Source: Duganella sp. CF517 (GTDB taxonomy: Bacteria; Pseudomonadota; Gammaproteobacteria; Burkholderiales; Burkholderiaceae_D). Taken from it: a stretch of DNA of 64,000 nt. The stretch lies in the NCBI RefSeq assembly GCF_900110275.1, contig NZ_FODC01000007.1:124001-188000 (forward strand). The letters run 5' to 3'. The number at the start of each line of letters is the position of its first letter. The stretch's first letter is position 1. Shown piece by piece: positions 52,757 through 61,565 of this stretch. The position numbers were made by a program, and so were the translations under genes. The notes beneath the pieces are model-generated. The model did no database searches. It saw nothing but the letters and a program-made list of their open reading frames with translations, and had not been told where the DNA came from.

Positions 52757-54580
52757 TTACTCCATTTCGCTGATCATGGCGACGATCTCGTCGCCGTAGG
52801 ACGCCAGTTTTTTCTCGCCGACGCCGGAGATGCCGCGCAGGTCCGACAAGGTGGTCGGCCGCGCCTTGGCGATCTCGCGCAAGGTGGCGTCGTTGAAGAT
52901 GATGTACGCCGCCACGTCGTGCGCGCGCGCCGTCTCCACCCGCCACCAGCGCAGCTTGTCGAAGATGGCCTGTTCGCCGGTCGACAGGTCGCTCTCCACA
53001 TAGCCCTTGGAGGCGCGGCCGGCGCTTTTCTGCTTGACCGGTTTCTGGTACTGCCGCAGCTGCACTTTTTGTCCGCCCTTGAGCACCGGCCGCGCGGCGT
53101 CGGTCAGCTTGAGCGAGCTGTATGACTCGTGGTCGACCGTCACCAGCCCGAGCGCGATGGCCTGGCGCAGGATGGCGCGCCATTCCTGCTCGCTGCGGTC
53201 GGCGCCGATGCCGAACACCGACAGCGAATCGTGGTGCCAGGTCTTGATGCGTTCGGTCTCGACCCCGCGCAGCACTTCGATCACATGGCCGGCGGCGAAG
53301 CGCTGGTCGACGCGGTACACCGCCGACAGCAGCTTTTGCACCGGCACCGTGCCGTCGAACGACACCGGCGGAATCAGGCAGGTGTCGCAGTTGCCGCACG
53401 GGCCGGAGCGCTCGCCGAAATAGTCGAGCAGGCGCACGCGCCGGCAGCTCAGCGTTTCGCACAGCCCCAGCATCGCGTCGAGCTTGTTGCCCAGCACGCG
53501 CTTGAAGGTTTCGTCGGCCTCCGATTCGTCGATCATGCGCCGCTGCAGCACCACATCCTGCAAACCGTAGGCCATCCAGGCGTTGGCGGGGGCGCCGTCG
53601 CGGCCGGCGCGGCCGGTCTCCTGGTAGTAGCCTTCGATGCTTTTCGGCAGATCGAGGTGGCAGACGAAACGCACGTCCGGCTTGTCGATGCCCATGCCGA
53701 AGGCGATCGTGGCGCACATGACGATGTTTTCCTCGCGCAGGAACTTGGCCTGGTTGGCCGCGCGCTTGGCGTGGTCCATGCCGGCGTGGTAGGCCATCGC
53801 GCGCACGCCGTTTTCGTTGAGGAACTCGGCGGTTTCCTCGACCTTTTTGCGCGACAGGCAGTAGACGATGCCGCAGTCGCCGCCGTGCTCGGTGGTGATG
53901 AAGTCGAGCAATTGCTTGCGGCCGTTGGCCTTCTCGACGATCTGGTAGCGGATGTTGGGGCGGTCGAACGACGAGACGAACTGCATCGCGTCGCCCAGTT
54001 GCAGGCGGTGCACGATCTCGGCGCGGGTTTGCGGGTCGGCGGTGGCCGTCAGCGCGATGCGCGGCACGTTCGGGAATTGCTCGTGCAGCACCGACAGTTT
54101 GATGTACTCGGGCCGGAAGTCGTGGCCCCATTGCGAGACGCAGTGCGCTTCGTCGATGGCGAACAGCGCGATCTTCGACGCCTGGAACAGGTTCAGGCAG
54201 CGCTCGGTCATCAGCCGCTCGGGGGCGACGTAGACCAGGTCGATCTCGCCGGTGCGCACCAGGCGCTCGATGCGCTGGGCTTCCTCGTAGGTCTGGGTGG
54301 AGTTCAGGAAGGCCGCGCGTACGCCGACCTCGGCCAGCGCGTCGACCTGGTCCTGCATCAGCGCGATCAGCGGCGAGATGACCACGCCGACGCCGTCGCG
54401 CACCAAGGCCGGAATCTGGTAGCACAGCGACTTGCCGCCGCCGGTGGGCATCAGCACCAGCGCGTCGCCGCCGCCGCTGACGTGGCCGACAATTTCCGCC
54501 TGCTGGCCGCGGAAGGCCGGATAACCGAACACGGTTTGCAGCAGGTCGAGGGCGCGTTCGTTATTTTCCTGGTGATTCAT
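52757..54580 (-). CDS. recQ: ATP-dependent DNA helicase RecQ
   Basis: A 607-residue superfamily 2 helicase. Q motif FGYPAFRGQQ, Walker A MPTGGGKSLCYQ, Walker B AIDEAHCVSQWGHDFRP, motif VI TGRAGRDGAPANAW; then the zinc-binding RQC region with four Cys (SCRRVRLLDYFGE, CGNCDTC) and a C-terminal HRDC domain (about 530-600). It unwinds recombination intermediates. Start MNHQENNERALDLL at 54580. Confidence 0.96.
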   Translation of the reverse strand: MNHQENNERALDLLQTVFGYPAFRGQQAEIVGHVSGGGDALVLMPTGGGKSLCYQIPALVRDGVGVVISPLIALMQDQVDALAEVGVRAAFLNSTQTYEEAQRIERLVRTGEIDLVYVAPERLMTERCLNLFQASKIALFAIDEAHCVSQWGHDFRPEYIKLSVLHEQFPNVPRIALTATADPQTRAEIVHRLQLGDAMQFVSSFDRPNIRYQIVEKANGRKQLLDFITTEHGGDCGIVYCLSRKKVEETAEFLNENGVRAMAYHAGMDHAKRAANQAKFLREENIVMCATIAFGMGIDKPDVRFVCHLDLPKSIEGYYQETGRAGRDGAPANAWMAYGLQDVVLQRRMIDESEADETFKRVLGNKLDAMLGLCETLSCRRVRLLDYFGERSGPCGNCDTCLIPPVSFDGTVPVQKLLSAVYRVDQRFAAGHVIEVLRGVETERIKTWHHDSLSVFGIGADRSEQEWRAILRQAIALGLVTVDHESYSSLKLTDAARPVLKGGQKVQLRQYQKPVKQKSAGRASKGYVESDLSTGEQAIFDKLRWWRVETARAHDVAAYIIFNDATLREIAKARPTTLSDLRGISGVGEKKLASYGDEIVAMISEME

Positions 54581-54605
54581 GATGCCACTGCAACTACTCA
54601 AAAAG

Positions 54606-55445
54606 TTAGTCCTTCCAGACGATCACGCCAGTGTAACCTGTGATGAGCACCAGCAGGCCAAAAGCGATGCGATACCACGCAAATATCGTGAAAGTATGGG
54701 TGGCGATATAGCGCAGCAGCCAGCGCACGCAGAAGAACGCGGAAATAAACGCCGCCACCGTGCCGAGGGTAAACATCGGCAGGTCCGACACCGACAGCAG
54801 CGCGCGCGCCTTGTACAGCGAGTAGGCCGAGGCGATCAGCAGGGTCGGAATGCCGAGCAGGAAGGAAAACTCGGTGGCCACCTGGCGCGACAGGCCGAAC
54901 ATCATGCCGCCGATGATGGTCGCGCCGGAGCGGCTGGTGCCCGGAATCAGCGCGAAGGCCTGCGCGATGCCCATTTTTAAGGCATCGAGCGCCGTCATGT
55001 CTTCGACCGAGCGCACGCGCACGCTGACCGGGTTGGCCGCCGCGTGGCGCTCGACCAGCAGGATGATGATGCCGCCGACGATCAGCGCGATCGCCACCGG
55101 CACCGGCTTGAACAGATAGGTCTTGAGCAGGTTGCCGAAGATCAGGCCCAGCACGGCCAGCGGCAGGAAGGCGATGCCGATGTTGAGGACGAAGCGCTGC
55201 TGGGCGCGGTCCGAGGTCACGCCGGCGAAGGCCTTGGCGATGCGGGCGCGGTACTCCCAGCAGACGGCGAAGATGGCGCCGGCCTGGATCACGATTTCAA
55301 ACACGTTCATTTGTTCTTCCATGCCCTGGAAGCCCAGCAGGTGCTCCGCGAGGATCAGGTGGCCGGTCGAGGAGATCGGCAGGAATTCCGTGAAACCTTC
55401 GACGAGGCCCATGATGATGGCTTTTAGTGCGAGGACAATATCCAT
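54606..55445 (-). CDS. uppP: undecaprenyl-diphosphatase
   Basis: A 279-residue multi-pass membrane phosphatase that recycles undecaprenyl phosphate for cell-wall synthesis. Motifs: GLVEGFTEFLPISSTGHLIL with catalytic Glu residues, and ALIPGTSRSGATIIGGM with the catalytic Ser/Arg. Length and topology are standard for BacA/UppP. It lies 25 nt upstream of recQ on the same strand. Confidence 0.95.
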   Translation of the reverse strand: MDIVLALKAIIMGLVEGFTEFLPISSTGHLILAEHLLGFQGMEEQMNVFEIVIQAGAIFAVCWEYRARIAKAFAGVTSDRAQQRFVLNIGIAFLPLAVLGLIFGNLLKTYLFKPVPVAIALIVGGIIILLVERHAAANPVSVRVRSVEDMTALDALKMGIAQAFALIPGTSRSGATIIGGMMFGLSRQVATEFSFLLGIPTLLIASAYSLYKARALLSVSDLPMFTLGTVAAFISAFFCVRWLLRYIATHTFTIFAWYRIAFGLLVLITGYTGVIVWKD

Positions 55446-55690
55446 GTAATTAAGTAGTTACGCGAGGGAGTTTGAGGGAGTGCCGCGAAGTGCATAGCGC
55501 CGGGGTCGAAGCTTACCATGTTCGGCGTTGTCTTTTCGTAATCTAACTCAACCGTAATACCGCGATGGTGCGATGCGGCATAAAAAAGCCCGTGGCGCGC
55601 GTGTTTCGCCGCGTGGCGACAGCCGTTGTGGACGCATCGGGAGCGTGTTGCAGCGCATCGCGAAGATGCCTGCGAGATAACGTTCGGGGG

Positions 55691-56431
55691 TCAGCGCAGC
55701 TGCAGCACACGCGCCATTTCGCCGCTTTTCTCCAGCGCGTCGAGGGCGGCGCTGACCTGTTCGACGGTGACGCGGCCCTTGCGCGAGACCGCGCAACCGC
55801 TCTTGACCTCGCTGACGACCAGCAGGTTGTAGCCGGCCGCCAGCTCGCCGTGCGGAAATTGCTTCTGGATCGATTGGCCGGTGGTCAGGAAGTAGTCGAA
55901 GCGCCCGGCCTGCCATTTGCGCACCGTCAGGTTGAGCGACGGCGCGTCGTCGCGCAGGAAGTCGGCGCCGAGCTTTTGTTCGATGTCCGGATAGTGGAAG
56001 CCGAGCACGGTGCCGACGGTTTTGCCGCGCACCGCGTCGATCGACATCGGCGCCGGCACCCGCTTCGAGGCGATCAGCACTTCGGAGGTGGGAATGAAGG
56101 TGCGGCTCCAGTTGAAGTCGCCCTTGAACCAGGCCGGCAGATAGCCGCACACGACGTCGCCCTCGCCCGATTCGAGCGCGCTCGTCATGCGTTTGCGCGG
56201 CAGGCCGACGAACTGCACCGGCATGCCCAGCTGCTTGCCCAGCGCGTTGCCCAGCGCCTCTTGGAAGCCGCCCTTGCGCGGACCCGACTGGGCCGGTGCG
56301 TCCTCGATCTTTTGCACGAAGCGCAGCGCGGGCTTGGCCGGTGCCGCCGCCGCCGTCGATGCCATCAACGGCTGCGCCGCCAGCAGCGCGGCGGCAAGCG
56401 GGGGGAGTAGTGCACGGAGTGATGCGGTCAT
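55691..56431 (-). CDS. periplasmic solute-binding protein (transporter substrate-binding domain)
   Basis: A 246-residue secreted protein: signal peptide about 1-32 (AQPLMASTAAAA), then a class F-type binding fold with KGGFQEALGNALGKQLGMPV, RMTSALESGEGDVVCGYLPA and RGKTVGTVLGFHYPDIEQKL. No permease or ATPase is adjacent, so it may be a sensor component or a stand-alone receptor. The LysR gene lies 74 nt upstream, same strand. Confidence 0.8.
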   Translation of the reverse strand: MTASLRALLPPLAAALLAAQPLMASTAAAAPAKPALRFVQKIEDAPAQSGPRKGGFQEALGNALGKQLGMPVQFVGLPRKRMTSALESGEGDVVCGYLPAWFKGDFNWSRTFIPTSEVLIASKRVPAPMSIDAVRGKTVGTVLGFHYPDIEQKLGADFLRDDAPSLNLTVRKWQAGRFDYFLTTGQSIQKQFPHGELAAGYNLLVVSEVKSGCAVSRKGRVTVEQVSAALDALEKSGEMARVLQLR

Positions 56432-56505
56432 GCGGCGCCCGGGGATGTTGACTTGCCAGAAGGTAGCCGATTCCCCGCGCGCCGTCAATCGAATGACGGC
56501 GCCGA

Positions 56506-57417
56506 TCACGCCGCCGATGACGGCGGGAACGAGCGCTCCACCTCGGCGATCTCGGCGCGCAGCCACGCGCTGAAGTGGGCGATCTTGCCCATCCCGCGCT
56601 TGCCGGGGTTGACCAGCAGCCGGTAGCCGCGCTCGTAGGTGGCGGTGAAGCCGGGAATCATCTTCAGCGCGCCGCTGCGGATATCCTCGTAGGCGATCGT
56701 GTAGTGGGTCAGGCCGACGCCGTGGCCGGCCAGCGCCGCCTGCACCAGCACCGCCGCGTTGGTGTAGGAGCGCGAGAAGTCGTGCTTTCCTTTGAGCAGG
56801 CCGTGGTCGCGCAGCAGCCTGATCCAGTTGTCGGTCGAGTCCTCGTACAGCAGCGGAAAACGCCGCAAGTCGGCCGGCGTCAGCGCCGTCTCGCCGGGCG
56901 CCAGCAGCGACGGGCTGTAGACCGCCACCAGCCGCACGTGGAACAGAAAGTCGGGATCGTCGTGGTCGACCGTCATGATGCGCAGCGCGACGTCGGTGTT
57001 GTCGTCGTTGAGATCGACCAGCCGGTCGGTCGAGTCGATGCGGATATCGAGCTCCGGATGCAGCTTGGTGAAGCGGTCGATGCGTTGCACCAGCCATTTG
57101 ATCGCCAGCGAGTGGGTGGTCGAGATGCGCAGGATTTTCTCCTCGTCGCCGCCGCGCAGCGCCTCGACCTTGGCGCGCAGCTCGCCGAGCACGCGGCGCA
57201 CCGTCACCGCCAGCTCCTGGCCTTTTTCCGTCAGCGTGATGTGGCGCGGGTGGCGGATGAACAGCTCGAACCCGAGCGCGGCCTCGAGCTGCTTGACCTG
57301 CAGGCTGATCGCCGCCGGCGTCTTGTGCAACTCCTGCGCGGCCAGCTTGAAGCTGCCCCAGCGGGCGGCGCAGTCGAAGTCGACCAGGCCGGAGAGCGAA
57401 CGCAACGGTTTGTTCAT
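56506..57417 (-). CDS. LysR-family regulator (GcvA-like)
   Basis: A 303-residue protein. Winged helix AARWGSFKLAAQELHKTPAA followed by SLQVKQLEAALGFELFIRH; the effector-binding half contains STTHSLAIKWLVQRIDRF and SYTNAAVLVQAALAGHGVGL, typical of the GcvA/AmpR branch. Divergent from a possible small gene at 57573. Confidence 0.88.
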   Translation of the reverse strand: MNKPLRSLSGLVDFDCAARWGSFKLAAQELHKTPAAISLQVKQLEAALGFELFIRHPRHITLTEKGQELAVTVRRVLGELRAKVEALRGGDEEKILRISTTHSLAIKWLVQRIDRFTKLHPELDIRIDSTDRLVDLNDDNTDVALRIMTVDHDDPDFLFHVRLVAVYSPSLLAPGETALTPADLRRFPLLYEDSTDNWIRLLRDHGLLKGKHDFSRSYTNAAVLVQAALAGHGVGLTHYTIAYEDIRSGALKMIPGFTATYERGYRLLVNPGKRGMGKIAHFSAWLRAEIAEVERSFPPSSAA

Positions 57418-57572
57418 GGAGTTCCGAGGTTAAGTTTTTCTTATGCATCAAGCGAAAATAACTCGTTTGATCGCGCGTGCATGCGGGATGAAAATATACC
57501 CCATGCGCCGATCAAACTCCATGAGTAAGATTTATTGATGGGAAGGCGCCAATGAACCAGCCAGGAGGCATC

Positions 57573-57704
57573 ATGTCCCGCTCCACCATTCCTTCGCCTC
57601 AGGTCGTCCATCCAAGTGCGGGCGCGCGCGCGTCCCGCGCGGGCTTTTACGGGCGCGTGGTCGCCCAGCTGCTGCGGATGTTGGCGCAGATGGCGGTGCG
57701 CTAG
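57573..57704 (+). CDS. possible 43-residue small basic protein
   Basis: ATG 57573 is preceded by a perfect AGGAGG (57563-57568) with a 4-nt gap. The product has an N-terminal Ser/Pro/Val-rich part and a basic amphipathic C-terminus (FYGRVVAQLLRMLAQMAVR). An in-frame ATG at 57552 exists. It is divergent from the LysR gene, a position where small regulated genes often lie. The last 4 bases overlap the convergent cysteine-cluster gene. No family recognised. Confidence 0.4.
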   Translation: MSRSTIPSPQVVHPSAGARASRAGFYGRVVAQLLRMLAQMAVR

Positions 57705-57979
57705 GGGCCGCGCGTGTCAATCCGATCCGGGCTGGTGGCTTGCTCGAGATCGTTCAACCAGCGTATCGCCATCTCTCGGCTGGTTCCGCACATATCTTCG
57801 GCCGGCTGTAATCCTGCACAAAACGCTGGCCGTTCCGGTTGTCCGAAGATGAGGCATCGATTATCTTCTCCGAGTTGCACGCATTTGACGCCAGCCGGTT
57901 TCCCGTGTGGCATGCCCGGTATCGGACTCGTAATCGAGGGGGCGATGCAGCACGCCCCGCAGTTGTCGCGGCAGTTCAT
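57701..57979 (-). CDS. YkgJ-type cysteine cluster protein
   Basis: A 92-residue protein starting MNCRDNCGACCIAPSITSPI with further Cys in AGVKCVQLG, NRCLIFG, PAFCAGL and EDMCGTSRE: eight Cys in the C-x3-C-x2-CC...C...C...C pattern of the YkgJ (UPF0153) family, believed to bind zinc or an iron-sulfur cluster. Function unknown; often near metal or redox genes, not here. Confidence 0.87.
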   Translation of the reverse strand: MNCRDNCGACCIAPSITSPIPGMPHGKPAGVKCVQLGEDNRCLIFGQPERPAFCAGLQPAEDMCGTSREMAIRWLNDLEQATSPDRIDTRGP

Positions 57980-58117
57980 GGCATCTCTTTAGTGGACAAG
58001 CGGTTCGCCGTTGGGCATACCGCGGAGGGCGCTGGAGAAGGGGGGGGCGGTGCGGCAGGCGCCACAGCGCGGGCGGCGTGCCATCGCCGGTGTGGTCGAG
58101 GTCATAGGGCCGGTATT

Positions 58118-58906
58118 TTACCCGGCTTTGCCGGCGGCCAGCCATTTCTCGATGTGGCCGGCGACCCAGGCGCCGTCGTCCAGCGGCAGGTCGTGGCCGG
58201 CGTCGGGATGCTCGCGGTGCTCGGCTTGCCAGGCCTCGGCCAGCCGGCGCGAGCAGCGCGGGTCGACCAGCTGGTCGCCGGCGCTGCTCAACACCAGCAG
58301 CGGCACGGCGGGACGCGCCGCCGGCGCGCGGAAACGCGCCGCCGACCACAACTGGCGCAGCGCGTTGGCGCGCGTGACGGGGTATTCGCGCTGGTAGCCC
58401 AACCAGCGGTTCAGCAGGCCGGCGCGTTCGGCGGCGTCGCCGTGGCGGCTGGTCAGGCGCAGGATCAGCCGTTCCTGCTGTTCGACGCCGCCGTCGAGCA
58501 ACTGGCGCACGATGGCGCCATAGTTCCGCCAGCGCAGCCGCTCGTGGAAGCGGCTGTAGGGACGCATGCTGGTGTTGATCAGCACGCAGCGGGTCAGCTC
58601 GCCCGGATGGCGGCTGGCCCATTCCACCGCCACCATGCCGCCCAGCGACAGCGCCAGCAGCGAGTAGGGCGGGCGCACGCCGCGCGCCAGCAGATCCTGG
58701 CGGCAGAAGGCCACCATGTCGGCCACCGCCGTCGGACTGCGCAACGCGTGCCGCTGGCCGTTGCCGGGCAGGTCGGGAGTGACGATTTCGGCGCCGGCCA
58801 CGGTCTCGGCCAGCTGGTTGGGGAAACGCCCCCAGTGGCGTTGCTCGCGCATCAGGCCGCGCAACAGCACCCAGGGGCCGGCGCCGGCAGGAAGTGGCGT
58901 GCTCAT
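58118..58906 (-). CDS. alpha/beta hydrolase
   Basis: A 262-residue soluble hydrolase. Nucleophile Ser in LLALSLGGMVAVEWA, acid in VLSSAGDQLVD and His in HPDAGHDLPLDDG complete a catalytic triad; the lid lies around 130-190. Substrate unknown. Its ATG overlaps the stop of the M14 peptidase gene (ATGA), so the two work in one transcript. Confidence 0.88.
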   Translation of the reverse strand: MSTPLPAGAGPWVLLRGLMREQRHWGRFPNQLAETVAGAEIVTPDLPGNGQRHALRSPTAVADMVAFCRQDLLARGVRPPYSLLALSLGGMVAVEWASRHPGELTRCVLINTSMRPYSRFHERLRWRNYGAIVRQLLDGGVEQQERLILRLTSRHGDAAERAGLLNRWLGYQREYPVTRANALRQLWSAARFRAPAARPAVPLLVLSSAGDQLVDPRCSRRLAEAWQAEHREHPDAGHDLPLDDGAWVAGHIEKWLAAGKAG

Positions 58907-59919
58907 GAGTGATACCACTGCGACAACGCGCGCCGGTGTTGCACCTTGCGCGCCAGGCCCTCCGGCATCCAGCGTCCGTGGCTGTTGGCGGCCCGCATCA
59001 GGAAGTCGAACCAGATCAGGTGGCGCCGCAGCACCCGCTGCAGGCGGTGCGCCGCCGTCGGATTGAAGAAGGCCACGCGGTCGAAGATCTGGCGCGGATT
59101 TTTCTTCACCCACAGCCACGAACCCATCTCCAGGGTCAGCGGCAGGAACGCGCGGTCGCTGCCGGTGGTGCCGTTCAGGTACAGGTAATCCCACAGGTCG
59201 CCATGGGTGCGGTACTGGCGGCTTTGCGGCTCGAACACGTAGTTATGATTGGGATAGCTCTGGGTGAACAGTTGCTCGAGCGCGCCGATGTCGGCCAGGT
59301 GCGCAATCGGCGTGGCCGTGTGGGCGTGCGGGAACCAGATGCGGTCGCGCAGGCCGAAGCCGGAGTGGCAGTCGAGCGCCATGCTGAACTGGCGCGTCAG
59401 CAGCTCGCGCGTGACCAGGTCGCAGACGGCCTGGCTTTCCGGCTCCATCGGCGCGCCGGCCACCCCGCGATACCACGGCAGATGATGGCTGTAGCGCTGG
59501 CCGCCCAGCATGAACGGCACTTTTTCCACCGCGCTCAGCGGCGCGTTGCGCATCAGATCGACGCCCTGCGGATTGCAGCGCGTGGCTTGCCACATGCCGC
59601 CCGGATTGACCAAGGGCATGAACACCAGCCGCATCGATTCGAGTTGCTGGTGCAGCGTGCTGTCCCAGCGCAGCCGCGCCAGCAGGCTTTCGAGGAACGA
59701 CAGGATCACTTGCGTGCCGATCCGTTCCAGGCCGTGGATGCCGCCGAAAAAACCCAGCGCCGGCACGTCCGGACTCGGATTGCCCAGCGCGATCGTATAG
59801 ACGGGAAACCGGCGGCCGTCCATGGCCACCGTGCAGGGGGTGGCGACTTCCAGATGACGCCCGCCTTCGTCGATCAGACGTTTCAGGGTGATCAGTTCGG
59901 GCAGGTTCTTCTCGGGCAT
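58903..59919 (-). CDS. M14-family zinc carboxypeptidase-like protein
   Basis: A 338-residue protein without signal peptide. Zinc ligands in GFFGGIHGLERIG (HxxE) and the distal His in SMALDCHSGFGLRD; the general base Glu probably in LPLTLEMGSW. This is the succinylglutamate-desuccinylase/M14 layout. Cytoplasmic, co-translated with the hydrolase. The substrate may be a peptide or an amide. Confidence 0.83.
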   Translation of the reverse strand: MPEKNLPELITLKRLIDEGGRHLEVATPCTVAMDGRRFPVYTIALGNPSPDVPALGFFGGIHGLERIGTQVILSFLESLLARLRWDSTLHQQLESMRLVFMPLVNPGGMWQATRCNPQGVDLMRNAPLSAVEKVPFMLGGQRYSHHLPWYRGVAGAPMEPESQAVCDLVTRELLTRQFSMALDCHSGFGLRDRIWFPHAHTATPIAHLADIGALEQLFTQSYPNHNYVFEPQSRQYRTHGDLWDYLYLNGTTGSDRAFLPLTLEMGSWLWVKKNPRQIFDRVAFFNPTAAHRLQRVLRRHLIWFDFLMRAANSHGRWMPEGLARKVQHRRALSQWYHS

Positions 59920-60053
59920 GTAGGCGGCGGAGGATAGCGGTGACCGACAGTGTAGCCCACTCGCGGCAGGTTTGCGTTATGTTGAATGTTGTTTTGTATT
60001 TAATGTTATCCTGTGGGAATATTGTGACATCCACCCACAACGGGAGCTTACCC

Positions 60054-60548
60054 ATGACAGCAAGAACAGTACTTTCGACCACCATCGCCGCCTCCACCAT
60101 GCTGGTGCTGGCGCTGGGCGGCGCCCCGGCGCTGGCGCAAAACGGCGTGTCCAACTTCACGCCGTCCGAGAAAATCTCGCTCGGCACCATGTCCATCCTG
60201 GCCGCGCCGGTGGTCAGCGTGGCCGGCTCCGCCCATGGCGATTCGTCCGGCCCGGCCGCCGGCTCGGGCGCGGTGGCCCTCGGCGGCGCCTACGTCGTCA
60301 GCGGCGTCGGGCAAAGCCTGGCGGACGGCGTCGAGGTGGTGCTGACCTCGGTCGGCTCGGCAGGCAAGCTGTCGGTCAAGCTGGCCGGCAAGACGGCCAA
60401 CGCGATCGGCCTGTCGGTCGGCACGACGGTGCAGGTGGTGTCCGAGACCACCGGCACCCTGCTGGTCGCCTCGGGCAAGGTGGTGGCCTTCATTCCCAAC
60501 GCGTTGGGCGAGGCGCTGTTGTCGCAAAAACGCCTGCCGGCGCAATGA
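60054..60548 (+). CDS. secreted protein of unknown function
   Basis: A 164-residue protein with a signal peptide (about 1-29, APALAQNG). The mature part is rich in Gly, Ser, Val and Ala, starting SNFTPSEKISLGTMSILAAP and ending IPNALGEALLSQKRLPAQ, with two hydrophobic stretches that could pack in or on a membrane. Stop and next start overlap (ATGA). It is known to me only as a companion of DUF2145 genes in related bacteria. Divergent from the M14 gene. Confidence 0.7.
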   Translation: MTARTVLSTTIAASTMLVLALGGAPALAQNGVSNFTPSEKISLGTMSILAAPVVSVAGSAHGDSSGPAAGSGAVALGGAYVVSGVGQSLADGVEVVLTSVGSAGKLSVKLAGKTANAIGLSVGTTVQVVSETTGTLLVASGKVVAFIPNALGEALLSQKRLPAQ

Positions 60549-61357
60549 GCGGGCGCACGCTGCGGCGCGCGGCGGGCATGGTCGCCGCGCTCGCCATGCT
60601 GGCCGCCGCGCCGGCGCATGCCGGGCGTTCCTGCGAAGAGCATCCGGTGACGCAGACCGCGCTGGCCGATGCGCTGGCCACCGGCCAAGCCCTGCAGGCC
60701 GCGCTGGACGCCACCGGCAGCGACGTGGCGATGGTCGCGCGCCAGGGACAGGATCTGTCCAAGTATGGCCTGAAGTACAGCCACGCCGGGCTGGCGTTCC
60801 GCGCCGCGCCGGGGCAGCCGTGGCGGGTGTACGAGCTGCTCAACGAATGCGGCACCGCCGATTCCGCGTTGTGGGTCGACGGCCTGGCCAATTTCTTCCT
60901 GGATGATCCGTTCACGCTCGATGCGCTGGTGGTCGTGCCGCCGCCGAAAACGGCCGCGAAGCTGGCCGAGGTGCTGCGCGATCCGGCGGCCCTGCACGGC
61001 TTCCATGGCAGCCGCTACAGCATGGTGGCCTATCCGTTCGCCACCAAGTACCAGAACTCCAACCAGTGGGTGCTGGAGGTGCTGGCCTCGGCCGGCGCCA
61101 GCGATGTCCGCATCCGCACCCGCGAGCAGGCGCAGTCGTGGCTGAAGATGGTCGGCTACACGCCGACCGAGATGCGCATCGGTCCGCTGACGCGGCTGGG
61201 CGGGCGCGTGTTCAAGGCCCACATCGCCTTCGACGACCATCCCAGCGCGCTGCGCTTTTCCGACCGCATCAACGCGGTCACCGTCGATTCGATGCTGGCG
61301 TTCGTGCGCGCGCGCGACGAGGGCTGGCGCGTGCAGGAGATCAAGGGCCGCCGCTGA
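60545..61357 (+). CDS. DUF2145 family secreted protein
   Basis: A 270-residue protein with signal peptide (about 1-26, APAHAGRS). Sequence features GLKYSHAGLAFRA (a His near the N-terminus), YELLNECGTADSALW (a Cys) and YSMVAYPFATKYQNSNQWVLE resemble the DUF2145 family, which has an NlpC/YiiX-like papain fold order of His and Cys. The NSNQW motif is also part of it. Possibly a periplasmic peptidase or amidase. Co-translated with the upstream secreted protein. Confidence 0.8.
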   Translation: MSGRTLRRAAGMVAALAMLAAAPAHAGRSCEEHPVTQTALADALATGQALQAALDATGSDVAMVARQGQDLSKYGLKYSHAGLAFRAAPGQPWRVYELLNECGTADSALWVDGLANFFLDDPFTLDALVVVPPPKTAAKLAEVLRDPAALHGFHGSRYSMVAYPFATKYQNSNQWVLEVLASAGASDVRIRTREQAQSWLKMVGYTPTEMRIGPLTRLGGRVFKAHIAFDDHPSALRFSDRINAVTVDSMLAFVRARDEGWRVQEIKGRR

Positions 61358-61443
61358 CCGTTGCACCGGCTGTCCGCCCGCCGGGGCGCCTGCAAGACGG
61401 CTGCGGCATGCGCGATCGGGTGGGTGCGTGGCGCCCGAGGCGG

Positions 61444-61483
61444 TCAGACCACTTGAAATTGTGGTCTGATAGGTAAACGTTTA
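61444..61483. promoter_or_regulatory. two operator-like palindromes upstream of GH105
   Basis: TCAGACCAC (61444-61452) and GTGGTCTGA (61461-61469) form a perfect 9-bp inverted repeat, with the TGGTCTGA half-site of GntR-type regulators. Five bases later TAAACGTTTA (61474-61483) is a LacI-type palindrome. Both lie just upstream of the -35 at 61492. Confidence 0.55.
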
Positions 61484-61491
61484 ATTAGTGC

Positions 61492-61520
61492 TTGACGTAA
61501 TGATCGACCTTGCCTAGCCT
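61492..61520 (+). promoter_or_regulatory. promoter of the GH105 gene
   Basis: TTGACG (61492-61497), 17-bp spacer, TAGCCT (61515-61520); the -35 is near consensus, the -10 weaker, as expected for an activated or de-repressed catabolic gene. About 45 bp upstream of the start codon. Confidence 0.5.
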
Positions 61521-61565
61521 TCGTATCGGAGACACCAATTACCGATATAAATAGAAAGGTTGAAA

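Noticed and set aside
55580..55640. AAAAAAGCCCGTGG as a minus-strand terminator after the solute-binding gene
   Set aside because: The flanking GC-rich bases are direct rather than inverted repeats (CGCGTG twice), so no stable stem precedes the T run.
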